DNA of 17,112 nucleotides from Victivallaceae bacterium. GTDB taxonomy: Bacteria; Verrucomicrobiota; Lentisphaeria; Victivallales; Victivallaceae. Below, in pieces: positions 6,963 through 15,241 of this stretch. A program made the translations under genes and the position numbers. How positions within the stretch are numbered: the stretch's first letter is position 1; every line of letters starts with the position of its first letter. The notes under the pieces were generated by a model. That model was not told the DNA's origin. It saw only the letters and a list, made by a program, of their open reading frames with translations, and searched no databases. The stretch covers positions 1-17,112 of the forward strand of contig JAQUOK010000014.1 in NCBI GenBank assembly GCA_028717165.1. Reading direction: 5' to 3'.

Positions 6963-8075
6963 TTAACTGATTCTGTTCCAGCATATAAAAAACTGTTTTT
7001 CCCGTACACGCTTATTATACTTGCCCGAACAGCAATGTTCAAACAGCAAACCGAGCAAAACCCGCAAAAGGCCAAGACGGGGATTTTGCCCTGAAAACAC
7101 GTAACGCCATCCGAACCGCCGCATGAAGATAAAATTAAAAGCAAAATCTTTCATGGCCGCCGCCGGGCGCCTGTCCTTACTGAACGGGTCTTTCTCTTCG
7201 AAAGCGTTATCCAGTTCCTGCAGGTTGTTAAGCGCGAGGCCGTAACAGATACTGAAAAAATACCGGCAGGTCTTTTCATACAGGTTCATTGCCGCATCCA
7301 GCAGTTCGAGAAGTTCAGGCATTGGACAAATCCGGGGAGAAAGTTTGAAATCCGTCGCTTTTTCGTACAAGTCCACATCATACGGATCGGCCTTCTTCCC
7401 GGCATGTGCTTTCAGAAGAGCAAGTCTTTCCGGCAGCGAAAGACAATATTGTTTCTGCACCAATAAGAAAATATCACCGCAGGCAAGCACCGTTTTATAC
7501 AGGTTGCGCCCGATAAAATCAAGTTCATCCGGGGAATCGCCGCCTTTCTCAAGCGCTTCTTTCGCCAGCAGCAGTCCCGCCCCCCGGTTCAGAAGCAGTT
7601 GCAGGCCTTCCGTCCGGGGCAGATCCCGCAATTCATAGTCCGGCAGGCAGCGCATAATGTCCTTGCTGCCGTAAACGACCTGATGCCCCTCTTTCAACTC
7701 CTGCCACATCATGGTCAGAGGCATGCGGGAAAGCTGCTTCAGGGTTTTCGCCCTGCCGAAGTCAAGCTCGACGCCGATTTCGCGGCTGAACTTCTTCCCC
7801 ACAGCCGCCAGAAACCGGTCTATCCTCCGGCGTTCCCAAAAGCTGACGTTTTCGGTTATGACAAAGAAATCAAGGTCGTTATAAAGTTTCTTTTCCCCGT
7901 TCACGTCCACCAGGACGCCGCCTTCCCCCCGGCCGTAACCGCCGCCGAGGACAATCGCGGCGATGCTGCGGGCGAAACCGGACATTTTCACGGCTTCCGC
8001 TATGGCAGCGAGGTAGCCGTCCAGCATTTCATCAAATGCGGCGTCTCCGTTCAATGTATATCGGCTTTGTCTCAT
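6963..8075 (-). CDS. Polymerase-beta-superfamily nucleotidyltransferase, substrate unknown
   Basis: A 370-residue soluble protein with an N-terminal nucleotidyltransferase fold. The glycine-rich loop GGGYGRGEG (44-52) is followed by NDLDFFVI (66-73), with Asp67 and Asp69 as metal ligands, and Asp105 in GVELDFG is a good candidate for the third acidic residue. The gap between loop and acidic pair is longer than in most family members because of an insertion (53-65). The remaining 250 residues look alpha-helical and match nothing I recognise; no membrane segment is evident. The ATG at 8075 overlaps the stop of the kinase gene by four bases (ATGA), so the two are translationally coupled and probably act together. 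It could transfer a nucleotide to a sugar, lipid or protein; nothing visible decides this. Confidence 0.75.
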   Translation of the reverse strand: MRQSRYTLNGDAAFDEMLDGYLAAIAEAVKMSGFARSIAAIVLGGGYGRGEGGVLVDVNGEKKLYNDLDFFVITENVSFWERRRIDRFLAAVGKKFSREIGVELDFGRAKTLKQLSRMPLTMMWQELKEGHQVVYGSKDIMRCLPDYELRDLPRTEGLQLLLNRGAGLLLAKEALEKGGDSPDELDFIGRNLYKTVLACGDIFLLVQKQYCLSLPERLALLKAHAGKKADPYDVDLYEKATDFKLSPRICPMPELLELLDAAMNLYEKTCRYFFSICYGLALNNLQELDNAFEEKDPFSKDRRPAAAMKDFAFNFIFMRRFGWRYVFSGQNPRLGLLRVLLGLLFEHCCSGKYNKRVREKQFFICWNRIS

Positions 8076-8704
8076 AGGCCGGCAAACCGCGCTTTTAAAA
8101 ACTCCGCGGCTCTCTTCTGGTTGTCTGAAGGACTGGTGAAATTGCTGTCCAGCAGCAAGTCCGCATATTTACCGTACGGCTCGATATATTCGGCATGCAT
8201 GGGCCGGACGTCGTTAAGATATTGCCGCAAAACCATTTCCACCGGCAAACGGCGCACCGCAATATCTCTTTCGACCCGCCGCGCCAGCCGGATGTCGGCA
8301 TCGGCACGAACGAAGATCCCCGCCGCGGCCAGTTTGCGGAGTTTTTCGAAATAGAGGGTGAAAATACCCTCAAGGATTATAAAATCCGCCGTTTTCACAT
8401 AACTGTCCAGTTCGCATATCCGGTGAGTTTTGAAATCATAACGGCGCTCACGCACTTTCCGGTGAGCCTGCAGGTCCCGCAAATGCCGGAACAGCAGTTC
8501 CGAATCAACCGCATCCGGGCTGTCAAAATTTTTACTATCGGCCGCCGCCGGATCCCAGCCGCTCAAATCGTAATAATAATTGTCCATCGAAATAAGCGCC
8601 GTCGGCCCCATGTCCGACATTGATTCGACCAGCCCCCCGGCGAGAGTGGTTTTCCCGGAACAGGAACCGCCGCAGATAAGAATTATATTACTTTTTTTTG
8701 CCAT
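8072..8704 (-). CDS. Uridine-kinase-like P-loop kinase
   Basis: A 210-residue soluble kinase of the uridine kinase/phosphoribulokinase family, about the usual size. Visible motifs: Walker A GGSCSGKTT (12-20), SMDNYYYD (39-46, the Udk DxFYxD region), NFDSPDAVDSELL (59-71), YDFKTHRI (89-96), ILEGIF (110-115, Walker B strand), DADIRLARRVERD (135-147, lid arginines) and a C-terminal PMHAEYIEP (168-176). All match uridine kinase closely, so nucleoside or a related sugar-like substrate is likely. I chose the ATG at 8704, which gives the normal short N-terminus; the frame opens to 8755. The start overlaps the end of the upstream gene by 17 bases, and the stop overlaps the nucleotidyltransferase start. 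A salvage enzyme is unexpected in this place, so its true substrate is open. Confidence 0.85.
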   Translation of the reverse strand: MAKKSNIILICGGSCSGKTTLAGGLVESMSDMGPTALISMDNYYYDLSGWDPAAADSKNFDSPDAVDSELLFRHLRDLQAHRKVRERRYDFKTHRICELDSYVKTADFIILEGIFTLYFEKLRKLAAAGIFVRADADIRLARRVERDIAVRRLPVEMVLRQYLNDVRPMHAEYIEPYGKYADLLLDSNFTSPSDNQKRAAEFLKARFAGL

Positions 8705-10094
8705 GTACCGTTCCGAAGAAGTTAAAGATAAGGGTTCTGAAAAATATGGACACATTCAGGCCTATGGTTTCATGCTTGGAATAAAACAATTCGTTAACCT
8801 GGCGCTTTTCATCACTCTGAACCTCCCCGTACATGTCGCTGAGGGAAAAAACCGCCGGACGATAATTCGACAGTTCCCTGACGTTATACAGGGCCTCGGC
8901 GGTCGCCGGCTGCGGCGCATTGCCTATCAGGCGCAAAGTCCGGTTCATGCACAGGGGAATAAGGTGAAATTTATGCAGGCTCAATTTGATGAACAATTTA
9001 TTGGCGCCGCGGTCGGACTGGGAAATAAACCGTTTCAGGCTGACTTTACGGATGCCGTTCTTATCCTTCCATATGGGAATTTTCTTATAAGTGCACTTGA
9101 CCCAGGGACGCAATAATATGTACAGCGGCAATTGAACGCAGACGAGCAGAACGATCAGCAGGAATTCGACAAATCTCGACATAACCGAGGTGATCAGGTC
9201 GCTGCCGACCTCCGCCAGAAGAAAATCATCGACAATATGGATCATGGCCCCGGAGTCGGGGTCTATTATGCGGCGGCGGTAAATGATCTTATTTATTATT
9301 TCAAGCTTCGTCCCGATATACGAGTCCCGGCAGATCACGGCGTTCTGAACCGTCGTATCACTGTCGATAAGGGAGTTGTTGCCGATAATAACGCCCGGCC
9401 CGATACTGGAACGTCTTTTCAACTGTATGTCATCACCGAGAATGACCGGCTTGGTAATCTCACAACCGTACATGATTTCAACATTCTGCCCGATAAACAC
9501 CCCGGCTTCATTGCTGTAGCTGGGCATTATATAATTCTTGGCGGCGCCGGAAACCATATCCATATTCAGGTCGAAATAAGTTTTAATGCTGTCGATCTCC
9601 CTGGCCTGCAGCGAATAATTGCCGGAAAAAGATTCAAAATCCTTCTTCCTGAACGAAAACGGCGGCTTCAGCAGAAATATGCCTTCCCCGGACTCGTTTG
9701 CATTCTGCCAAAGCCGGTCTTCCGGGAGAAAGGTTTCGGATAAATGGGATTTTTTATACTGCAGAAAGAAAAATCCCTGAAAAACCAGCAGATTATCCTT
9801 TTTGAATACTGTCTGATTCGAGCGGATTATTTTCTGTATCTTATCGTCTTCGTTCAAGGGCAGATAATTTACGCACACATCCCATTTCGCGCCGTCGCCG
9901 AAATGTTCCCTGATCTCATGGGAAAATCCTTTTTCCGCTATGTATATATCCTTTATCCCGTTCAAGGCGCAGAATTCTATATAGAATTCGAGCAGCGGTT
10001 TGTTGCCGATCCGGAGCATATAAGGCTCCGCATCGGAAAAATACTGCCGGACCCAGTGCGTCCCCTTGCGGCAGCAGTGAATAAGACATTTCAT
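8688..10094 (-). CDS. Decayed sugar nucleotidyltransferase, beta-helix and sugar-transferase-like fusion
   Basis: A 468-residue composite. Residues 1-110 resemble a sugar-phosphate nucleotidyltransferase: the NKPLLEFYIEFCALNGIKDI stretch (31-50) is typical, but the GxGTRxxP signature is replaced by HCCRKGTHWVRQ, so activity is doubtful. Residues about 195-275 carry hexapeptide repeats of a left-handed beta-helix (VFIGQNVEIMYGCEI, VILGDDIQL, VIIGNNSLIDS). A hydrophobic segment (307-329) is followed by a region that aligns by eye with the neighbouring sugar transferase: KKIPIWKDKNGIRKVSLKRF (337-356) with its IFTQIRVGKDGRHFKFYKF, and LHKFHLIPLCMN...RLIGNAPQP with its IDELPQLFN...LVGPRPP. The catalytic Asp-Glu is missing. 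It starts 15 bp after that gene. It may be an assembly or acyl/sugar-modifying subunit. Confidence 0.78.
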   Translation of the reverse strand: MKCLIHCCRKGTHWVRQYFSDAEPYMLRIGNKPLLEFYIEFCALNGIKDIYIAEKGFSHEIREHFGDGAKWDVCVNYLPLNEDDKIQKIIRSNQTVFKKDNLLVFQGFFFLQYKKSHLSETFLPEDRLWQNANESGEGIFLLKPPFSFRKKDFESFSGNYSLQAREIDSIKTYFDLNMDMVSGAAKNYIMPSYSNEAGVFIGQNVEIMYGCEITKPVILGDDIQLKRRSSIGPGVIIGNNSLIDSDTTVQNAVICRDSYIGTKLEIINKIIYRRRIIDPDSGAMIHIVDDFLLAEVGSDLITSVMSRFVEFLLIVLLVCVQLPLYILLRPWVKCTYKKIPIWKDKNGIRKVSLKRFISQSDRGANKLFIKLSLHKFHLIPLCMNRTLRLIGNAPQPATAEALYNVRELSNYRPAVFSLSDMYGEVQSDEKRQVNELFYSKHETIGLNVSIFFRTLIFNFFGTVHGKKK

Positions 10095-10109
10095 CGGCTC
10101 AAGCTCCTC

Positions 10110-10856
10110 TTAATAGGCGCCGCGACCGGTAATCACGGCCGGAATAGTTTTCAACAAAATAACCAGATCTTTCCAGAGACTGCGGCTGCCGATATACTGT
10201 TTGTCAAGTTCCACCTGCTCCTTAAAGGAAATATCGCTCCGTCCCGATATCTGCCAGATACAGGTTATCCCCGGCTTGATATGCAGGCGCTTGCGCTGGT
10301 CAAGGGTATAATCGGCGACTTCGGACGGCAGGGGCGGGCGAGGGCCGACCAGACTCATGTCATTCGTCAGCACGTTAAACAACTGCGGCAGTTCGTCAAT
10401 ACTGAATTTACGGATGATCCGCCCGATAAAGGTCACCCGCGGATCTTTCCTTATCTTGAAAATGACGCCGTCTTTCGATTCATTGCGTTCCTCAAGTTCC
10501 TTCCGGTTTTTTTCAGCGTTCATCCGCATCGAACGGAATTTATAGAACTTGAAGTGCCGCCCGTCCTTGCCTACCCTGATCTGGGTAAAAATAATCGGGC
10601 CGGCGGAAGTAAGTTTGATCAGGACGGCGGTGACGAGAAATACCGGAGACAGAAGAATAAGCAGCAATAAGGCTCCTGAAAAATCAAACAGCCGCTTGAG
10701 AAAATAAGCCAGCCTTACCGTAAAACGCCAAAGACTCAGTTTTATCCGGATATATCTGCTTACACCGGGTTTTCCCCGCTGTATCAGCAGATCCACCAGT
10801 TCGTCCCGAGATATTCTTTTCTGGGTGGTCACCACCTGTTTGTGAAATTTAGCCAT
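10110..10856 (-). CDS. Undecaprenyl-phosphate sugar-1-phosphate transferase
   Basis: This inner-membrane enzyme transfers a sugar-1-phosphate from a UDP-sugar to undecaprenyl phosphate, the first committed step of repeat-unit assembly. It has 248 residues and the short, single-anchor (monotopic PglC-like core) layout without the extra four-helix N-terminal part of WbaP/WcaJ. Visible motifs: basic KRLFDF (54-59) before the hydrophobic re-entrant helix 60-81, GPIIFTQIRVGKDG (86-99), YKFRSM (105-110), KDPRVTFIGR (137-146), the catalytic pair in IDELPQLFNVL (153-163, Asp154-Glu155), SLVGPRPP (168-175), PGITCIWQISGR (195-206). The ATG at 10856 overlaps the stop of the upstream 795-residue gene by eight bases. 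It is the only complete sugar transferase here; two decayed relatives flank it. The sugar is not predictable. Confidence 0.95.
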   Translation of the reverse strand: MAKFHKQVVTTQKRISRDELVDLLIQRGKPGVSRYIRIKLSLWRFTVRLAYFLKRLFDFSGALLLLILLSPVFLVTAVLIKLTSAGPIIFTQIRVGKDGRHFKFYKFRSMRMNAEKNRKELEERNESKDGVIFKIRKDPRVTFIGRIIRKFSIDELPQLFNVLTNDMSLVGPRPPLPSEVADYTLDQRKRLHIKPGITCIWQISGRSDISFKEQVELDKQYIGSRSLWKDLVILLKTIPAVITGRGAY

Positions 10857-13236
10857 ATTTGCCCGCTTTTACCGATCCCCGCCGTTTCCGCCAGCGGGAA
10901 ACCCGCCAGAGAAACAGAATGTTCCCGATCAGATAGCGTTTAAAACGCTTGCCCGGCTCCATCGCCAGCCGGAATATCCATTCCATGCCGATTTCACGCA
11001 CCCACATCGGGGCGCGTTTTATCCTGCCCGAATAAAAATCAAACAGCCCGCCTACCCCGATCATGAGCCGGCACGGCAATTCGTCAAAATGTTTTTCTAT
11101 CCATTTTTCCTGGACGGGAGCTCCCAGAGCCACCAGCAGGATATCAGGTCTGAGAGACTTTATTTTTTCGAGCATTTCCCTTTCTTCCGATTCGCACTCA
11201 AAATATCCATGCCGCTCACCCGCAATGCGCAAACCGGGATAAGCTTCCAGAAGCCGGTCCCGCATCAGAGCCGCAACTCCGGGTTTCGCGCCGAACAGGA
11301 ACACGGAATAATCTTGTTCCACGGCCATCCGGCACAAAAACGGCAGCATGTCCGTTCCGTTGACATTTTCCTTGAGTCCGAACCCCAGCATCTTACATGC
11401 AATCAGTACCCCCACTCCATCCGGGAGAATATAGTCGCCTTTCCGCAATATTTCAAGGTAGTTTTCATCCTTTACCGCCTTATTGAAACAATCCGCGTTC
11501 ACATAATAAACCTTCCGGCGGCGCCCCGCCGCGATATCCGCATTCAACGCGGCAATCGCCTCTTTCATGTTTATATTATTGAATTTTATGTCAAGCAGGT
11601 TTATTTCCGGAGTAAATTCCTTATGCGGGTTGAAAAACAGAATCGCGGGAACTGAACGCAGAATGATCATCAGATCACCGGCAAAACTCCGCCCGCTTAC
11701 GTATTTCAGCTCCGTGTCCAGGCGCCCGGAATAAGCGATCCCGCGGCTCATGCGCAGAAACCAGAGACTGAAAATTCCCGGGCAGTCCATAAACAGATCA
11801 CAGTCGCCGGCCCGGCGTTTTTCCTCTCCGCATTTCCTTATGCTGACCCCGGCCAGACGCAGCCGGAAAGTAAAAACATAATAAAACAATGACGCTTTCT
11901 GTAAAATGACGTTGCCGACATTAAAATAACTGATATTCAGAATACGTTCGTTATCCCCGTATATATCTTCCCGGAAAAACATTTCCTTGCCCGTAAATAT
12001 TCCGCGGACGAAAGCATACAGCCAGAGCGGCAGGGCAAAAACCAGCACCGCCCCCAGAGCCGTCACCGATTCGAAAACCCTGACCGCCAACCCGCTGCGG
12101 CGCGGCAATACATTGCCGCTCTTCTCATACAATTCGACCAGTGATTCCGCATGTTTTTTCCAGTCGAACCTCTCGATGCGCTTGAAACCGGCCGCGACCA
12201 GTTTTTTCCGCAGCGCCGGTTTTTTCAGAATATCACGCATGGCCGAACATATTTCCCCGACCTCGCAGGGATTGAAAAGCAAAGAAGCGTCGCCGCCGAT
12301 CTCGCCCAGTGAAGAAGTTGAGGAACAGGCGGTCGGCACCCCGCAGGCCATTGCCTCGACCAGCGACAGTCCGAAGCCCTCAAACAATGAAGGGAATATA
12401 TACAGCGACGCGCCCTGATATAACGCTTTCAAATCCCCGTGTTCCACGAAACCGATAAACCTGATCCTTTCAGAAGCGGCGCTTTCTCCGGCATATTCCT
12501 TCACCTCCTCGGCTCCCGGCCAGAAACTGCCGCCAAGCACCAGGTCATATTCCGCCTGCAGTTCCGCGGGCAGGGTTTCGTAAGCCTTTATCAGGTTCAG
12601 GTGATTTTTACCGGGATGTTCTACCCGGGAAAGATAAAGAATATATTTTTTCCGGTCAACAGCATACTTTTTCAGTACCGGGCCGGGATCGACCGGGGAT
12701 GAATTGAAAATATTCCGGTCAAAACCGTTGTAGTCAACCGTTATCCGGGAAACCGGCATTTTCCAGAAACGCTCCAGATCCGCCGCAGTGCTCCGGCTGA
12801 CGGCAAGCGCCCGGTTGACGCGCCGCAAATAAAAAGGCAGGATCTTTTTGCAGTAAAACATCCTGAAACAATCATATTTCTGTTCCACGTGATACTGGGA
12901 CAGATCATGGACCACCGCAATCGTAAAGAAGCGGCAGCGCCTTAAAAGCCGCCGGTTTCCGGCAGGGAGCAGGACAAAATCATATTTCCTGCGCGCCAGG
13001 CGTAAAGGCAGGATAAAAAGGTGCCACAGCATATTTATTAAAGGCATACCAAGCCAGGAAGAAACCTCTATGTATTTTATATTTTCGGATTTCGGCAGCA
13101 GTTTTATATCGCCGGGAAACGCCATTACTTCAAGGCGATGCGCCGCCGCCAGTTCGCGCAGGACATTGTTGATATAAACGGAAATGCCCGATTTGCCGGA
13201 ATCATAGGCCGTGGCGCAAACAAAAATCTTATACAT
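10849..13236 (-). CDS. GT4, decayed sugar-transferase and GT26 (WecG/TagA/CpsF) fusion glycosyltransferase
   Basis: A 795-residue three-part protein. Residues 1-375 form a GT4 transferase: SGISVYINNVLREL (16-29), YLSRVEHPGKNHLNLIKAY (201-219, donor lysine) and PSLFEGFGLSLVEAMACGVP (282-301). Residues about 384-535 resemble a sugar transferase without its active site: VRVFESVTALGAVLVFALPL then GKEMFFREDIYG, and at the end CPGIFSLWFLRMSRG...DLMIILRSVPAIL, which aligns with the neighbour's PGITCIWQISGR...DLVILLKTIPAVI; the DELP and GPRP motifs are absent. Residues 545-785 are a full GT26 domain: YYVNADCFNKAV (577-588), ILPDGVGV (603-610), VFLFGAKPG (645-653), GAPVQEKWI (705-713) and IGVGGLFDFYSG (726-737). 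Its start overlaps the upstream GT4 gene by eight bases. It probably adds two successive sugars, with the middle part anchoring it to the membrane. Confidence 0.92.
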   Translation of the reverse strand: MYKIFVCATAYDSGKSGISVYINNVLRELAAAHRLEVMAFPGDIKLLPKSENIKYIEVSSWLGMPLINMLWHLFILPLRLARRKYDFVLLPAGNRRLLRRCRFFTIAVVHDLSQYHVEQKYDCFRMFYCKKILPFYLRRVNRALAVSRSTAADLERFWKMPVSRITVDYNGFDRNIFNSSPVDPGPVLKKYAVDRKKYILYLSRVEHPGKNHLNLIKAYETLPAELQAEYDLVLGGSFWPGAEEVKEYAGESAASERIRFIGFVEHGDLKALYQGASLYIFPSLFEGFGLSLVEAMACGVPTACSSTSSLGEIGGDASLLFNPCEVGEICSAMRDILKKPALRKKLVAAGFKRIERFDWKKHAESLVELYEKSGNVLPRRSGLAVRVFESVTALGAVLVFALPLWLYAFVRGIFTGKEMFFREDIYGDNERILNISYFNVGNVILQKASLFYYVFTFRLRLAGVSIRKCGEEKRRAGDCDLFMDCPGIFSLWFLRMSRGIAYSGRLDTELKYVSGRSFAGDLMIILRSVPAILFFNPHKEFTPEINLLDIKFNNINMKEAIAALNADIAAGRRRKVYYVNADCFNKAVKDENYLEILRKGDYILPDGVGVLIACKMLGFGLKENVNGTDMLPFLCRMAVEQDYSVFLFGAKPGVAALMRDRLLEAYPGLRIAGERHGYFECESEEREMLEKIKSLRPDILLVALGAPVQEKWIEKHFDELPCRLMIGVGGLFDFYSGRIKRAPMWVREIGMEWIFRLAMEPGKRFKRYLIGNILFLWRVSRWRKRRGSVKAGKYG

Positions 13237-14374
13237 TGTTTCCCCCGGTTTCCTTCAATAAGCCGTCCATCGCCAGAACAAATTTTTCCGGAGTGAAGTT
13301 TTTCTCAACAAACTCATATCCGGCTTCCCCCATTTCAAACGCCTCTTGCGGCGCCCGCAAAAGATATTCCAGCTCCACATACATGGCGGTAACGTCTTTG
13401 GCGGGTACCGCAAGGCCGTTCTTCCCATTGTGCAGCCATTCGCCGACCCCGCCGACATCGAAGCCGACCACCGGAACCTTATGCGCGAAAGCTTCAATTC
13501 CCGTCAAACCGAAAGGCTCCTGCCAGCGGGACGGGAAAACCGCGATATCCGCCGTTTCCCAGTATTCGGTGATATCGTCATGCCAGCCGGGAAATTCGAC
13601 TTTACCGGCAATCCCGAGCTCCGAGGCCAGTTTTTTCAGGAAATCCATATCTTTTCCGTCGCCGACGATCAGAGCCCGGTATTCGCTTTTCAGATGCGCC
13701 AGCGCACGGAGCATCAGGTCAACGCCTTTCCCCCTGATCAACTGCCCGGCAAAAATTATTACCGGCGGCTTGGAAAAAGTTTTCCGGCGTTTTATTTTCT
13801 GTACCGGGCAGACCGGATAAATTTTATGGACGGCCTTTTCGGGAAAATTATTCATCAGGAGATTTTTCCTCATGAATTCCGAAAGGACGATGAAGCTCCC
13901 GCACTTGCGGATCTCATTGAGCAGGGAAGAATATTTCAGGATTCTGCCGCGCCCCAGGCTGCAGAGAGTACAGTAAAAAAGATTCGAAGACAGCGGACAG
14001 TTAATTCTCGCCAGCGGAAAATATTTATGGCGCCGCAGACAGTAATAATCATGATCGGAAACGCAGACGCAGGTGTTAAAAGCCAGCCGCAGCCTGGAAA
14101 CAATTCCCGCCGCCGTGACCTTGAGGATCATCACCAGGTCAAAATCCTCCTCCGCAATCACCGCATCAATATCTTCCATACGAAAATTTTTATCGAAAAG
14201 CGCCAGAAAATCTTTCACCTCCGAAGCTTCTTCCGCATACATCATGCTGATTTTCCAGCCGGCATTCTTCAGGGCATGCGCCGTATCGTAAATATAACGC
14301 TCGACTCCGCCATAAAAACCGGCTTTTTCCGAAACATACAAAAGCCGCTTCGTTTTTCTAGCTTTAGCGTTCAT
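13229..14374 (-). CDS. GT4-family glycosyltransferase
   Basis: A 381-residue GT-B transferase expected to extend the lipid-linked unit at the inner membrane. The N-terminal domain begins RLLYVSEKAGFYGGVERYIY (10-29), a typical acceptor-side glycine loop. A cysteine-containing insert (HDYYCLRR at 108-115, Cys126, then YCTLC at 134-138) resembles the Cys-rich loop found in a subset of GT4 enzymes. The C-terminal domain has FAGQLIRGKGVDLMLRAL (208-225), ADIAVFPSRWQEPFGLTGIE (275-294) with Glu286 and Glu294 as the E(x7)E pair, and VGFDVGGVGEW (303-313). The start at 14374 lies inside the upstream GT2 gene (11-base overlap) behind GGGAGAGG, and its own end overlaps the next start by eight bases, so translational coupling is likely. 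Donor and acceptor are unknown. Confidence 0.93.
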   Translation of the reverse strand: MNAKARKTKRLLYVSEKAGFYGGVERYIYDTAHALKNAGWKISMMYAEEASEVKDFLALFDKNFRMEDIDAVIAEEDFDLVMILKVTAAGIVSRLRLAFNTCVCVSDHDYYCLRRHKYFPLARINCPLSSNLFYCTLCSLGRGRILKYSSLLNEIRKCGSFIVLSEFMRKNLLMNNFPEKAVHKIYPVCPVQKIKRRKTFSKPPVIIFAGQLIRGKGVDLMLRALAHLKSEYRALIVGDGKDMDFLKKLASELGIAGKVEFPGWHDDITEYWETADIAVFPSRWQEPFGLTGIEAFAHKVPVVGFDVGGVGEWLHNGKNGLAVPAKDVTAMYVELEYLLRAPQEAFEMGEAGYEFVEKNFTPEKFVLAMDGLLKETGGNNV

Positions 14375-15236
14375 ATACCGCCTCTCCCGTTTTCAGACAG
14401 TCGCGCCGCCCTTTCCACGCCGCCCAGCGCTGTACCAGCCGGTAACGCAGAGCGCACGGAACAGTCCTGGTCTCCCCGGTTTTCAGCAGATAGCAGATGT
14501 CCCGGACAGTCTCGGCGAGCCAGGGAAAAAAGAAACCGCGCCAGAACGGCTTGGGCGCCCCATATATCTGCGCCTCGGCAACCCCTTCGTTATAAAAACG
14601 CCTGCGCAGTTCATCAGGACTGTAGTTATGGGAATGCTCAACCCGGGCTTCCGGTACGTAAACCGGATGGCAGCCGTTTTTTTTAAGGCGCCATGTCCAG
14701 TCTATGTCCTCCGAATACTGCAGATCCTCCCTGAACGGGTATTTCAGCAGCGTCTTTTTCAGGGCGGCGGAACTGGCCAGGGAAAAAAAATGTTCCCAGC
14801 CGGCGGCGGTTACGCCCTCACCGAACGCCCGCAGATTGTCTTTGCGCACCAGCGGAAAGGCGTCCGGGCGCGGCAACTGATTGCAGAATACCGCGGAAAT
14901 TTTTTCGGCGCCGGGTTCAAGAAGCGGTCTTATGAGGCATCCGAGCCAGTTTTCATCCAGAGGAACACAGTCTGAATTATTGAAAACGATAATTTCGCCT
15001 TCAGCCTCGGCAACGGCAAGGTTCAGGATTTTTCCGGGGACATAGTCCTCCGGGGCCAGTTTCCGGCTTTTGTCCGGATTGTATTTGCGGATAAGTTCCC
15101 AGGTTCCGTCCTCAGAACCGGAATCAAAATTGAATATTTCAAAGTCGGTGAATTTCTGTTCCAGTATTTTCTCAAGAGTCCTGCCGATATAAGATATGTC
15201 ATTTTTCGAGCGCATCACAATCGTAACCAAAGGCAT
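14364..15236 (-). CDS. GT2-family glycosyltransferase (rhamnosyltransferase-like)
   Basis: An inverting GT-A transferase of 290 residues using a nucleotide-sugar donor. Visible motifs: VTIVMRSKND (4-13) at the nucleotide-binding strand, FDSGSEDGTWE (37-47), the metal-binding variant NNSDCVPLDENW (86-97) in place of DxD, and EDIDWTWRLKKNG (176-188), which carries the catalytic acidic pair. HSHNY (201-205) near the end of the catalytic domain is typical of rhamnosyltransferase-like GT2 enzymes. It has no strong membrane segment; the C-terminal 60 residues are basic and aromatic and may bind the membrane. GGAGGG lies nine bases before the ATG, inside the last codons of the switch-protein gene that ends five bases upstream. 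It is the first enzyme of the biosynthetic part of the operon. Confidence 0.92.
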   Translation of the reverse strand: MPLVTIVMRSKNDISYIGRTLEKILEQKFTDFEIFNFDSGSEDGTWELIRKYNPDKSRKLAPEDYVPGKILNLAVAEAEGEIIVFNNSDCVPLDENWLGCLIRPLLEPGAEKISAVFCNQLPRPDAFPLVRKDNLRAFGEGVTAAGWEHFFSLASSAALKKTLLKYPFREDLQYSEDIDWTWRLKKNGCHPVYVPEARVEHSHNYSPDELRRRFYNEGVAEAQIYGAPKPFWRGFFFPWLAETVRDICYLLKTGETRTVPCALRYRLVQRWAAWKGRRDCLKTGEAVYER

Positions 15237-15241
15237 AAAAT

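Noticed and set aside
6932..7144. 70-codon minus-strand frame with a hydrophobic, Cys-rich start
   Set aside because: It overlaps the end of the nucleotidyltransferase gene in another frame and has no supporting ribosome binding site or family match.
8705..8755. Upstream extension of the kinase gene (start at 8755)
   Set aside because: It would add 17 residues ahead of the normal uridine kinase N-terminus and enlarge the overlap with the previous gene to 68 bases; the ATG at 8704 fits the family better.
9744..10670. 308-codon plus-strand open frame
   Set aside because: It is antisense to the beta-helix fusion and the sugar transferase, both of which have clear family motifs; composition looks like a mirror of those genes.
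13346..14686. 446-codon plus-strand open frame
   Set aside because: It is antisense to two glycosyltransferase genes with intact motifs and has no family signature of its own.
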